A DNA stretch of 47,999 nucleotides from Pseudomonadota bacterium. GTDB taxonomy: Bacteria > Pseudomonadota > Alphaproteobacteria > Rhizobiales > Methylopilaceae. This document shows, piece after piece, positions 17,600-25,998 of this stretch. The stretch is taken from the NCBI GenBank assembly GCA_023430145.1, contig JAEZCD010000378.1, positions 1 to 47,999 on the forward strand, in the 5' to 3' direction. The first letter of the stretch is position 1; every line of letters begins with the position of its first letter. Under the pieces are notes generated by a model, which was given only the letters and a program-made list of their open reading frames with translations, had not been told where the DNA came from and searched no databases. Both the position numbers and the translations under genes were made by a program.

Positions 17600-19297
17600 A
17601 TGCGGGCGACGAGCGGCGGCAGGCAGGTGGTCAGCGCGGAGGACGAGGCGCCTCCGGTGCTCGCCGTCCGCGACTACAGCCTCGGCTACGAGACGCCGGC
17701 CGGCCCGCTCGAGGCGCTGCGCTGGGTCTCGCTCGACATCCGGCACGGACGGACGCTCGGCCTCGTCGGTGAATCGGGCTCGGGCAAGACCTCACTCGCC
17801 TGGGCGATCATGCGCTACCTGCCCGCCAATGCGCGCGAAACGTCGGGCTCGATCGCCCTATCCGGCGAGGATCTGCGGACGAAGACGCCGAAGGAGATCC
17901 TCGAGATCCGCGGGCGGCGCATCAGCATGGTGTTCCAGGACCCGAGCACCTCGCTCAATCCGACCCTCCGCCTCGGCGACCAGCTCGCCGAGGTGCTGGT
18001 CCGGCATGGCGGCTTGGGCCGCAAGGAGGCGCTGCAGGCGGGGGAGGCGCTGCTCGCCCGCACCGGCATCGCCCGGCCGGCGGACATGATGCGGCGCTAT
18101 CCGCACGAGGCCTCGGGCGGCGAGAAGCAGCGCGTCGTCATCGCCACCGCGATCGCCTGCTCGCCGGAGCTGATCATCTTCGACGAGCCGACCACGGCGC
18201 TCGACATCATCACCGCGCGCCAGATCCTCGAGCTTTTCGCCGGGCTGCAGGCGGAGACGGGCGTCGCCGCGCTCTACATCTCGCACGACCTCGGCCTCGT
18301 CTCCCGCGTCGCGCACGACGTGGCCGTGATCAATCGCGGCGAGATCGTCGAGCAGGGGCCGTGCGCGCGCATCTTCACGGCGCCCGAGCACCCCTATACG
18401 AGGGCCCTGCTCGCCGCCGTGCCGCGCCCCGACCGGCGGATCGGCACGCCTCCGCCCGATCCTTCGGCACCGGAGCTGCTGCGCATCGGTCGCGTCAGCG
18501 TGCGCTACCGCGCCACCTCGGCGCTGATGCGGCTCCTCGGGGCCGGCGAGGACGAGGTCTGGGGCGCGCGCGACGTGGAGCTGTCGGTCCGTCCGGGCGA
18601 GCTCGTCGGCGTCGTCGGCGAGTCCGGCTCGGGCAAGTCGACGATCGCCAAAGTGCTCGCCGGCCTGCAGGATTTCGAGGGATCGGTGGTCTTCGCCGGA
18701 CGCAGTTTCGTGAGCCGCCGGGCCATCGACCGCGCCTATCGCCGCGCGGTGCAGATCGTCTTCCAGCATCCCGACGCCTCGCTCAATCCGCGCCAGCGGG
18801 TGAGGGAAATCCTGTCCCGGCCGCTGAAGCTCTATCGCATCGTGCCGCGCTCGGGGATCGGCGCGCGGATCGGCGCGCTGCTCGCGAAGGTGCGCCTGCC
18901 GGGGCACCATGCCGAGCGCTATCCGCATCAGCTCTCCGGCGGCGAGAAGCAGCGGGTGGCGATCGCCCGCGCCTTCGCGGCCGAGCCGCAGCTCGTGATC
19001 TGCGACGAGATCACCTCCTCGCTCGACGTGTCGGTGCAGGCCTCGGTGGCGCGGCTCCTGGTCGATCTGCAGCGGCAGACCGGCACGGCCTGCGTGTTCA
19101 TCACCCACGACCTCAATCTCGTGCGGCAGCTCGCCCACCGTATCGCCGTGATGTATCGCGGCCGGCTCGTCGACGTGTTCGACGCCGAGGATGCCGAGAG
19201 CGCCGACCGCCACCCTTACACCAAGGCCCTGCTCGAAGCGGTGCCGAGCCCCACCCCCTCGGGCGCCACGCCCGCCATCGCCGAGAGGACGCCGTGA
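17600..19297 (+). CDS. ABC transporter ATP-binding protein, DppD-DppF fusion
   Basis: 565 residues holding two complete nucleotide-binding domains. Domain 1 has Walker A GESGSGKT at 57-64, a signature SGGEKQRV and Walker B LIIFDEPTTALD near 190. Domain 2 has Walker A GESGSGKST near 340, LSGGEKQRV and Walker B LVICDEITSSLD near 470. The oligopeptide/dipeptide C-terminal segment that usually ends DppD (EHPYTRALLAAVPRPDRR) is present at the junction, and a second copy (RHPYTKALLEAVPSP) at the end, so the fusion is DppD then DppF. It powers the importer of this operon. The start was taken at the ATG after the dppC stop; longer frames overlap dppC. Confidence 0.94.
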   Translation: MRATSGGRQVVSAEDEAPPVLAVRDYSLGYETPAGPLEALRWVSLDIRHGRTLGLVGESGSGKTSLAWAIMRYLPANARETSGSIALSGEDLRTKTPKEILEIRGRRISMVFQDPSTSLNPTLRLGDQLAEVLVRHGGLGRKEALQAGEALLARTGIARPADMMRRYPHEASGGEKQRVVIATAIACSPELIIFDEPTTALDIITARQILELFAGLQAETGVAALYISHDLGLVSRVAHDVAVINRGEIVEQGPCARIFTAPEHPYTRALLAAVPRPDRRIGTPPPDPSAPELLRIGRVSVRYRATSALMRLLGAGEDEVWGARDVELSVRPGELVGVVGESGSGKSTIAKVLAGLQDFEGSVVFAGRSFVSRRAIDRAYRRAVQIVFQHPDASLNPRQRVREILSRPLKLYRIVPRSGIGARIGALLAKVRLPGHHAERYPHQLSGGEKQRVAIARAFAAEPQLVICDEITSSLDVSVQASVARLLVDLQRQTGTACVFITHDLNLVRQLAHRIAVMYRGRLVDVFDAEDAESADRHPYTKALLEAVPSPTPSGATPAIAERTP

Positions 19298-20514
19298 TCG
19301 ACCCCTTGGACCTCGCTCGCAACATCGACGAGGACGCCTGCCTGAAACTGCTCGCCGACATGGTACGCCACAAGAGCTACACCGAGACCCCCGGCGAGCG
19401 GGCGCTGGCCGAGCATGTCTGCGCCGTCATGGCCGGTATGGGGCTCGAGGCCGAGCTGCAGCCGGTCGAGGGCGAGCGCGTCAACGCCATCGGCCGCTGG
19501 CGCGGCAGCGGGGGCGGCAAGAGCCTGCTGTTCAACGGGCACATCGACACCAACCCGGTCACCGAGGGCTGGACCGTCGATCCGTGGGGCGGGCTGGTCG
19601 ACGACAAGTTCATCTACGGCATCGGCGTGTCGAACATGAAGGCCGGCGACGCCGCCTCGCTCTGCGCGGTCAAGACGCTGATCGATGCCGGCGTCCGCCC
19701 GCGCGGCGACGTCGTGCTCACCTATGTCGTCGGCGAGCTGCAGGGCGGCATCGGCACGCTCGCGGCAATCCGGCAGGGCGTGCGGGCCGACTACTTCGTC
19801 AACAGCGAGCCGACCGACCTGCAGGCCGTTACGATGCACGCGGCCGCGTTCACCTTCATCATCGAGCTCGAGGGCAAGACGCGGCATCTGTCGAAGCGCG
19901 AGGAGGCCGTCGACGCCATCCTCACCGCTTGCGACCTGATCCCGCGGCTGCATGGGCTGACCTTTCCCGATGCTCCCAGCGACGAGCACCGGTCGATCAA
20001 CCGCGTCCATGTCGGCGTCATCCACGGCGCGCTCGGGCGCGATCTGCACGAATGGCGGCCGCCGCAGGTCGCCGACTTCGTCCGCCTGAAGGGCTCGGCC
20101 CGCTATGCTCCCGGCCAGACCGAGGCCGGCGCACTCGCCGAGATCCGACGCGAGCTCGATGCCCTCGAGGCGCGCCATCCCGGCCTGAAGGCGACGGTGA
20201 CCGCCGAGCACGGCGGCGGCCGGCCGATGATGCCGCCCTTCGAGGTGGCGCGCGAGGCCCGCATCGTGCGCGCCGTCAACGCCGCCTACGCGGCGATCCG
20301 CGGCGAGCCGCAGCCGACCGGAGCGATCACGCCGCCCGGCTTCTACGGCACCGATGCCGGCCATCTCTATGCCGAGCTCGGCATGCAGGGCGTCGTCTGC
20401 GGCCCCGGCGGGCGCTATAACACCATGCCGGACGAGCGGGTCGACATCGCCGACTATCTCGACATGATCCGCATCTACCTGCTCACCATCGCCGACATCT
20501 GCGGCATCGACTGA
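19294..20514 (+). CDS. M20 family amidohydrolase/peptidase (ArgE/DapE-like) with altered second metal site
   Basis: 406 residues from a GTG overlapping the ATPase stop (GTGA). The fold is clear: NGHIDT (81-86), a dimerisation domain in the middle with H198, and a GPGG/DERV end. Metal ligands differ from the family rule. H83 and E172 (first zinc) and the general base E148 are kept. The bridging Asp is N114 (GVSNMKAG), the second-zinc Glu is L149 (GELQGG) and the last His is T377 (NTMPDE). It may bind one metal, or act on an unusual substrate. The last gene of the importer operon, it probably deacylates or cleaves an intermediate made from the imported compound. Confidence 0.88.
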   Translation: MIDPLDLARNIDEDACLKLLADMVRHKSYTETPGERALAEHVCAVMAGMGLEAELQPVEGERVNAIGRWRGSGGGKSLLFNGHIDTNPVTEGWTVDPWGGLVDDKFIYGIGVSNMKAGDAASLCAVKTLIDAGVRPRGDVVLTYVVGELQGGIGTLAAIRQGVRADYFVNSEPTDLQAVTMHAAAFTFIIELEGKTRHLSKREEAVDAILTACDLIPRLHGLTFPDAPSDEHRSINRVHVGVIHGALGRDLHEWRPPQVADFVRLKGSARYAPGQTEAGALAEIRRELDALEARHPGLKATVTAEHGGGRPMMPPFEVAREARIVRAVNAAYAAIRGEPQPTGAITPPGFYGTDAGHLYAELGMQGVVCGPGGRYNTMPDERVDIADYLDMIRIYLLTIADICGID

Positions 20515-20745
20515 GCCTCCGCGACAGGTCCGCCGGGGGCTCGGACAGCTTCCGCTGCTCGGCCGAAGAGCCAGTCGCACCGCTGTCGTGAGCATATCGA
20601 CGCCTCGGTCCAGGCCCGAGACGCCGCGAGCGCACGGGCGACGCTTGGCGACAGCTTGCAGATGCACGGGGTAGCGGCCAGTCTGACGAGCCGGAAACGA
20701 CCCGGGCGAGTGGCCTACGGCCGGCGGCGCAGCACGAGGTGAGCG

Positions 20746-21924
20746 ATGCAGCTTCCGCACCTCCCCACCGGTCGCTTGTCTTTCCTTTATGCCGCGCTCT
20801 TCTTCGAGGTGGGGATCGCGCTGCCCTTTTTCCCGATCTGGCTCGAGGCGCAGTCGCTCGACGCCTCGCAGATCGGCATCGTCCTTGCTGCGCCCTTGCT
20901 GGCACGGATCGTCGCCAACCCGCTGGTCGGCGCCTATGCCGATCGGCACGGCGCCATCGGCAGCGTGCTGACGATCGCCGCGGCGGCCGTGGCCGTCTTC
21001 AACCTCCTGCTCGGGCTCGCCAGCGGCTTCGTCGCGATCCTCTGCCTCGTCATCCTCGCCGCCTTCGCGCAGGGACCGCTGATCGCGCTGACCGACACGC
21101 ACACCTGGATGCTCCTGCGTGACCGAAGTCCGGCCGACGCGCATGAGCGGCTCTACGGCCGCATCCGTCTCTGGGGCTCGATCGGCTTCATCGCCGCCAG
21201 CCTCTCCGCCGGCTATCTGACGACACGGACGTCGGCGGATGCGATCATCTGGTTCATCGTCCTCGCCGCCTTCGCGACCGCCGCCGCGGCGCTGTTCGTC
21301 TCCCGCTACCCGTCGACGCCTTCGATCCCGGCCGGCGAAGCATCGGCCGGCGTGCCGCGCGCTGCCGTGGTCGCGCTGCTCGCCGGCGCCGTCTGCGTGC
21401 AGTCGAGTCACGCCATGTACTACGCCTTCAGCAGCCTGCACTGGGTGCAGACCGGCATCAGCGCAACGCTGGTCGGCGCGCTCTGGGCGATCAGCGTGGT
21501 GTCGGAGATCGTCCTGTTCTGGTTCGCCCGGCTACTCTTCGCGAGGTTCGGCAGCCCGCGGGCGGTGCTGCTGTTCGCCGGCATCGTCGCCGCTCTGAGA
21601 TGGTCGATCATGGCGCTCGATCCGCCGCTGCCGGTGCTGGTCGTCCTGCAGCTCACGCAAGGCATCACATTCGGCGCCACGCATCTGGCGACGATGGTGA
21701 CAATCGCCCGCGCGGTGCCGCGCGGCGCGCAGGCGCGCGCGCAGAGCTGGGTCGCGGCCGGCTGGGCCGCCTCGCTGGCGGGGCTGACGGCGCTCTGCGG
21801 AGGCCTTTATCCGGACCTCGGCGAGCACACCTATTGGCTGATGGCGACGACCGCGGCCGCCGGCCTCGGCCTTTTCCTAGTCGGGCGGGCGGCCGAGAGC
21901 GGCCCAATCATGCGACAGGCCTGA
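20746..21924 (+). CDS. MFS transporter, HcaT/nucleoside-symporter-like
   Basis: 392 residues with about twelve membrane segments. The start MQLPHLPTGRLSFLYAALFF followed by EVGIALPFFPIWLEAQSLDA resembles the HcaT (3-phenylpropionate permease) group of MFS_1-like carriers. The cytoplasmic loop motif after segment 2 reads GAYADRHG. The substrate cannot be inferred. It follows the M20 gene after 231 bp of sequence in which I see no gene or clear promoter, so it may be separately transcribed. Its last 48 bases overlap the 3' end of the convergent AraC gene. Confidence 0.88.
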   Translation: MQLPHLPTGRLSFLYAALFFEVGIALPFFPIWLEAQSLDASQIGIVLAAPLLARIVANPLVGAYADRHGAIGSVLTIAAAAVAVFNLLLGLASGFVAILCLVILAAFAQGPLIALTDTHTWMLLRDRSPADAHERLYGRIRLWGSIGFIAASLSAGYLTTRTSADAIIWFIVLAAFATAAAALFVSRYPSTPSIPAGEASAGVPRAAVVALLAGAVCVQSSHAMYYAFSSLHWVQTGISATLVGALWAISVVSEIVLFWFARLLFARFGSPRAVLLFAGIVAALRWSIMALDPPLPVLVVLQLTQGITFGATHLATMVTIARAVPRGAQARAQSWVAAGWAASLAGLTALCGGLYPDLGEHTYWLMATTAAAGLGLFLVGRAAESGPIMRQA

Positions 21925-23001
21925 GATCCGTGTGGCGTGCGGCAGCCCCGGCACGCGCCGCAGCGGCGGTTGCGGCCCGTGCGGCCTCACCAGAAGGGCG
22001 GCGAAGCCGCCGTCGTCGGACGTGGCCGCCGTTCGGGCGACCGTCGGCTGTAGCGGGATCCCGGCGAGCGCGGCAGCGCGCGCGTCGCGCGGCGTATAGC
22101 CGAATTCGGCGTGGAAGGCGCGGCTGAAGCCGGAAGCATCGCCGAACCCGAAGGCCTCGCCGATCTCGCGGATCTGGCGCGCCTCGGAAGGGTTCGACAG
22201 CGCGGCATGCGCGAACAGGAGGCGCTGGCGTCGGATGTAGTTGGCGACGCCGCCGAACGGCTCGAACAGCCGGTAGAGGCGGGAGCGCGACACTCCGAGC
22301 GCGCGGCAGAGCTCCGTCGCGCCGAAGCCAGGCGACTCGATGTTGCGGCGGATCTCGGCCCGTGCGCGCTCGACGAGCGTGAGCGCGAGCGGCCTTGCGG
22401 CTCCGGCGAGGTGCTCGGCGGTCGGCGCGAGGCAAGCCGTCACGGTGGCACGGGTGACCTCGACAAGGCTCTGGAGATCAGCCTGCTTCATCTCGGGAAG
22501 GCGGCGGCCGAGGCACAGCATGAAGTCGGCCAGCAGCGCGCCGAGCGCCTCGTCGGGAATGGCCGCGGGGACGCTGTCGAGCCGCGCAGCGACATCGGCG
22601 AACTGGTCGCGCGGCAGAAACAGCGAAACGAGGTGCGCTTCGTCGCCCTGGCCGGTGAACGGACGGCCGAGCGATCTGAAGCTCAGCGACCGCCCCTGGC
22701 GCTCGCCCGGAACGCCGGGCACCGTGTCGAGCGAGAGGACCAGGCACCAATGGTCCGAAAGCGGCTGCTTGAGGTGCCGCCAGACCCGGGCAAAGCCCCG
22801 GCTCGGCATGCGCATTTCGGCCAGCACGAGGCCGCCGAAGTCCCAGGCCACGAGATCGGCCGGGAAGCCGTCGTCTTCGCCGACGCGCGTCAGCTCGACA
22901 TTCGACGACATCAGCGCTCGCCACGCCTCGAACTGGCTTTTCGTCGGCAAGTCGACCGTGGAGTATCGATGACTCTTCAGCCCCGCATCGCTGCTACCCA
23001 C
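21877..23001 (-). CDS. AraC-family transcriptional regulator
   Basis: 374 residues. The N-terminal part (about 1-200) resembles the AraC-binding-like domain of the NphR/FeaR group. The two helix-turn-helix AraC domain covers about 215-320, with LCRALGVSRSRLYRLFEPFG and RQIREIGEAFGFGDASGFSR as its two recognition motifs. A C-terminal tail of about 50 residues runs beyond the DNA-binding domain and overlaps the end of the MFS gene on the other strand. The neighbouring MFS carrier or a distant operon may be its target. The 174 bp between it and the HdeD-like gene contain nothing I recognise. Confidence 0.9.
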   Translation of the reverse strand: MGSSDAGLKSHRYSTVDLPTKSQFEAWRALMSSNVELTRVGEDDGFPADLVAWDFGGLVLAEMRMPSRGFARVWRHLKQPLSDHWCLVLSLDTVPGVPGERQGRSLSFRSLGRPFTGQGDEAHLVSLFLPRDQFADVAARLDSVPAAIPDEALGALLADFMLCLGRRLPEMKQADLQSLVEVTRATVTACLAPTAEHLAGAARPLALTLVERARAEIRRNIESPGFGATELCRALGVSRSRLYRLFEPFGGVANYIRRQRLLFAHAALSNPSEARQIREIGEAFGFGDASGFSRAFHAEFGYTPRDARAAALAGIPLQPTVARTAATSDDGGFAALLVRPHGPQPPLRRVPGLPHATRISGLSHDWAALGRPPD

Positions 23002-23175
23002 GATACCCTCCCGCCCCGACTGCTCCCCAACAGCCGTGCCTGGTTATGATCTATCGATGTTGTTCGAGGCGCATAAAAGTATCTTCTCTGACGGATCGAG
23101 CCACCCGCTCTGATCCAGATCAAGCTCGTGAAAGCTCGTCGAAGGTGCTCGCGCTGCCCGGAACGAGAGCGGCGG

Positions 23176-23733
23176 TCATGCCACCGCCCGGCCGGCCGGC
23201 GTGACCGCCGTCACGAGCCAGCCGACGCCGTGCAGGATGAGGTCGACGCCGAGCAGGAAGCCGAGCACCCACAGGCCCGTCATCGGCCAGCCGCTGAGGA
23301 TGACCAAGCCGGCGCCGATTCCGAACAGCCCGGAGATCACCAGCACCCATCCCGCCTCCGCCCAGCGGCCGAAGCCGACGAAGATGCGGACAAAACCGGA
23401 TGCGAGGAGGATGAAGCCGAGCACCCAGGTGAGGAGCAGCGAGCCGGAGACGGGCTGCGTCACGAGCGCGATGCCGCCGACGATGTAGAACAATCCGAGG
23501 ATGATCTGCCACACGAAGCCACCCCACCCCTTGGTCCAGAAGGCGTGGACGAGCTCGAAGACGCCCGCCGCTATGGCGGCGATGCCGATGATGAACGTGC
23601 TGACGATGGTTGCCAGCACGACGTCGCCGAGAACGACGAAGCCGGCGATGACGAGCACGATGCCGAGCAGCACGCAGAGCCAAGTCGGGACGTCCTGTCG
23701 CCCTTCGGACGACGCGGTCGAGAAGACTGCCAT
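23176..23733 (-). CDS. HdeD family (DUF308) membrane protein
   Basis: 185 residues. Six membrane segments in two DUF308 repeats are visible (for example WLCVLLGIVLVIAGFVVLG, then LGFILLASGFVRIFVGF), with short Gly-rich turns and a final LGVDLILHGVGWLV. HdeD in enterobacteria takes part in acid resistance at high cell density; family members elsewhere are mostly uncharacterised. The N-terminus is a short polar stretch (MAVFSTASSEGRQDVP) without a cleavable signal. It stands alone on the minus strand, divergent from the cytochrome gene. Confidence 0.85.
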   Translation of the reverse strand: MAVFSTASSEGRQDVPTWLCVLLGIVLVIAGFVVLGDVVLATIVSTFIIGIAAIAAGVFELVHAFWTKGWGGFVWQIILGLFYIVGGIALVTQPVSGSLLLTWVLGFILLASGFVRIFVGFGRWAEAGWVLVISGLFGIGAGLVILSGWPMTGLWVLGFLLGVDLILHGVGWLVTAVTPAGRAVA

Positions 23734-24156
23734 GGCCTCACTCCGGTAAGCGCACTCCTTAACTCGGCGGAGCCGCCGCTCCGCGAAGCCGTATCCTCGA
23801 TCTGCCGCCTCGCTGCGGGAGGCATCAAATCACAATAGCCGCGCTTGCGGGAAAGTTAAATGGGGTTCTTGTCCAGGACTATCGACTCGATACTGAGGCT
23901 TTTATTTCTAGTCAAATCGTCTCTGATTGTGCGTACCGTCCCAGAATCCTTCCTGCATCCCGCGCGAGCATTGACAGTCTGTCGAGTTACGGCTAGCCTG
24001 GAACTAGAATAATAGTAATGTATGATCTAGATTGCGAAAAGAACCTGCGCGTAGGCGTGCAGCATAAGAGGTGTAAATCTGTCGAGCATCGCGTCGATCG
24101 GACGACTGATTCATTAAAACGTCGTCGCGCGACTGCTCGTCTATCGGGGCGATATC
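23734..24156. other. 423-bp intergenic region between hdeD-like gene and cytochrome operon
   Basis: No gene is supported here. From about 23860 to 24130 the composition is distinctly less GC-rich than the rest of the window. A sigma-70-like promoter (TTGACA, 17 bases, TAGCCT) lies at 23971-23999 facing the cytochrome gene. The leader would be about 150 nt. I found no convincing hairpin, riboswitch or repeat in it. Confidence 0.6.
23971..23999 (+). promoter_or_regulatory. Putative sigma-70 promoter of the cytochrome c/catalase-like operon
   Basis: A perfect TTGACA (23971-23976), a 17-base spacer and TAGCCT (23994-23999) face the cytochrome gene, which starts 157 bases downstream. The -35 box is the best match in the window; the -10 is only moderate. 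Confidence 0.55.
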
Positions 24157-25998
24157 GTGGGATTCAGGCGAACGGCGCATGCGGCGCAGCTGGCTGCACT
24201 CGCACTCGGTTTCGGTCTTGTCGGCGCGCTGACCTATGGCGCGCTGTCTCAGGACGCCTATAGCGGAAAGAATATAATCTTCCCCGACCAGGGCTGGTCC
24301 CAGGAAGATCGACTCCGCTACTACAACACCTCGCAGGGGTCGGCAGCGCTCTGGTACGACATTTTCCTCAACCTCGAGAGCGCCGGCAAGACGGAGTTGT
24401 TCCGCTCGGACGGAACGATGCGCGGCTACGGGCTCGTCCCGCAGAGGCCCGACCCGGTCTACAATCTGGACGGCCTGCCGATCGGCGTCACCAAGACCAC
24501 GGTCCCGGCCGGCCGCTGGAAGGGCGAGTGGGTCGGCCTCACCTGCGCCGCGTGTCACGACGCCGAGCTGGAATACAAGGGCACGACGATCAAGGTCTCG
24601 GGCGGCAACAACAAGGATGTCGACATCCACGCCTTCGTCCAGGGCCTCGACGATGCGCTGGCGGCGACGGTCGCCGACCCCGATAAGTTCAACCGCCTCG
24701 CCCGCCGCCTCGGCCGGCTGGACGATGCGGGCCGCGCCGAGCTGCGCCGCCGGCTCGCGGAGAACGCCGACGCGGTCAATAAATACAACGAGATCATCGC
24801 CCTGACCCCGACGACGGTCGGCCCCGGACGGATGGATGCGCTGCGGCTGATCCACAATCAGGTGCAGAGCAACCTGATGGATATTCCGCAGAACTGGGTG
24901 GCGCCGCTCGCCCCGGCGAAACCCTCCTTTGTCTGGAACGTTCCGCAATCGGCCTGGGCGCAGTGGAGTGGCGTGCTGTTCGACCCGCTGACGCGTAATG
25001 GCGGCGAGTCGGTCGGCGTGTTCGTGCGCTTCGACGGGACCTCCGCCTCGCCCGAGGAGGGGCTGTTCGAGTCGACGATCGACTTCCGCGGACAGATCGA
25101 TCTCGAGGATCTGCTGCGGCGACTGGCGCCGCCGAAGTGGCCGGAGGAGGTGCTCGGTCCGATCGACCGCACGAAGGCCGCGGCCGGCGCGAAACTGTTC
25201 GCCGAGACCTGCGCCGGCTGCCATTCGACCTGGCCGCATCGCTGGAGCGAGCCGCGCGCACAGGGCAAGCGTTTCATCGAGAACGCCATCGTCGCCGGCC
25301 GCGTCATCGGCACCGATCCCGGCCAGTTCACGAGCCCGCAGTTCGAGAGCCAGCCGACGGTCCGCAGCGGCGCGCTTCGCGACCGGCTCCCCGCTCCCTG
25401 GACGGGCTCGGCGCTGGCGCCGCCGCCGGCCGTGTTCTCGGCAGTGACGGACGGCGTCTTCGGCAAGGCGCTGGCGAAGCTCGGTCTCAGCGACGAGGAG
25501 ATGCTGTCGGCGCGCGCCTACACGCTGCCCGACGCGCCGTTGCCGATTCCGGTGATCGGCGGCTACAAGGCCAACCCGGCCGAGGGCATGTGGACGGCGC
25601 CGCCCTATCTGCACAACGGCTCGGTGCCGAACCTCTACGAACTGCTGCGCCCCGCCGCGGAGCGCCCGAAGACCTTCCTGATCGGCCGCGAATACGATCC
25701 GGTGAAGCTCGGCATCGACACGAGCGGCGCCTCGGGCAAGTTCCTCTACGACACCACGCTCGTCGGCAACTCGAATGCCGGCCACTCGTTCCAGAACGGC
25801 TCGGGGCCCGGCGTCATCGGCCACCTGCTGACCGATGAGGAGCGCTGGGCGCTGATCGAGTACATGAAGTCGATCCCGGGCGAGCCGCGCCAGATCAGCC
25901 CGTTCGGCGGGCCGGCGGACCCGGTCCGCGCCTGGACCGACAAGACTTTCTACCACGTGCGCAATCCGGGCACGTATAACGGCGCGCCGACGCCGTGA
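24157..25998 (+). CDS. Di-heme c-type cytochrome (cytochrome c peroxidase/RoxA-like)
   Basis: 613 residues from a GTG at 24157. An N-terminal signal or anchor segment spans about 10-31 (LAALALGFGLVGALTYGA). Two heme c sites are seen: C130-A-A-C-H134 and C352-A-G-C-H356. Spacing and length fit the large di-heme cytochrome group that includes MauG-like peroxidases and the RoxA rubber oxygenases rather than the 330-residue classical CcpA. It should be periplasmic and redox-active, with hydrogen peroxide or oxygen chemistry as the most likely role. The stop overlaps the next start (TGATG), coupling it to a catalase-fold protein. Peroxidase versus oxygenase cannot be decided by eye. Confidence 0.88.
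   Translation: MGFRRTAHAAQLAALALGFGLVGALTYGALSQDAYSGKNIIFPDQGWSQEDRLRYYNTSQGSAALWYDIFLNLESAGKTELFRSDGTMRGYGLVPQRPDPVYNLDGLPIGVTKTTVPAGRWKGEWVGLTCAACHDAELEYKGTTIKVSGGNNKDVDIHAFVQGLDDALAATVADPDKFNRLARRLGRLDDAGRAELRRRLAENADAVNKYNEIIALTPTTVGPGRMDALRLIHNQVQSNLMDIPQNWVAPLAPAKPSFVWNVPQSAWAQWSGVLFDPLTRNGGESVGVFVRFDGTSASPEEGLFESTIDFRGQIDLEDLLRRLAPPKWPEEVLGPIDRTKAAAGAKLFAETCAGCHSTWPHRWSEPRAQGKRFIENAIVAGRVIGTDPGQFTSPQFESQPTVRSGALRDRLPAPWTGSALAPPPAVFSAVTDGVFGKALAKLGLSDEEMLSARAYTLPDAPLPIPVIGGYKANPAEGMWTAPPYLHNGSVPNLYELLRPAAERPKTFLIGREYDPVKLGIDTSGASGKFLYDTTLVGNSNAGHSFQNGSGPGVIGHLLTDEERWALIEYMKSIPGEPRQISPFGGPADPVRAWTDKTFYHVRNPGTYNGAPTP

Noticed and set aside
24157..25998. Naming the di-heme cytochrome as rubber oxygenase roxA
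   Set aside because: Length and two CxxCH sites fit, but I cannot verify the RoxA-specific residues by eye, and the catalase-like neighbour equally suits a peroxidase role.
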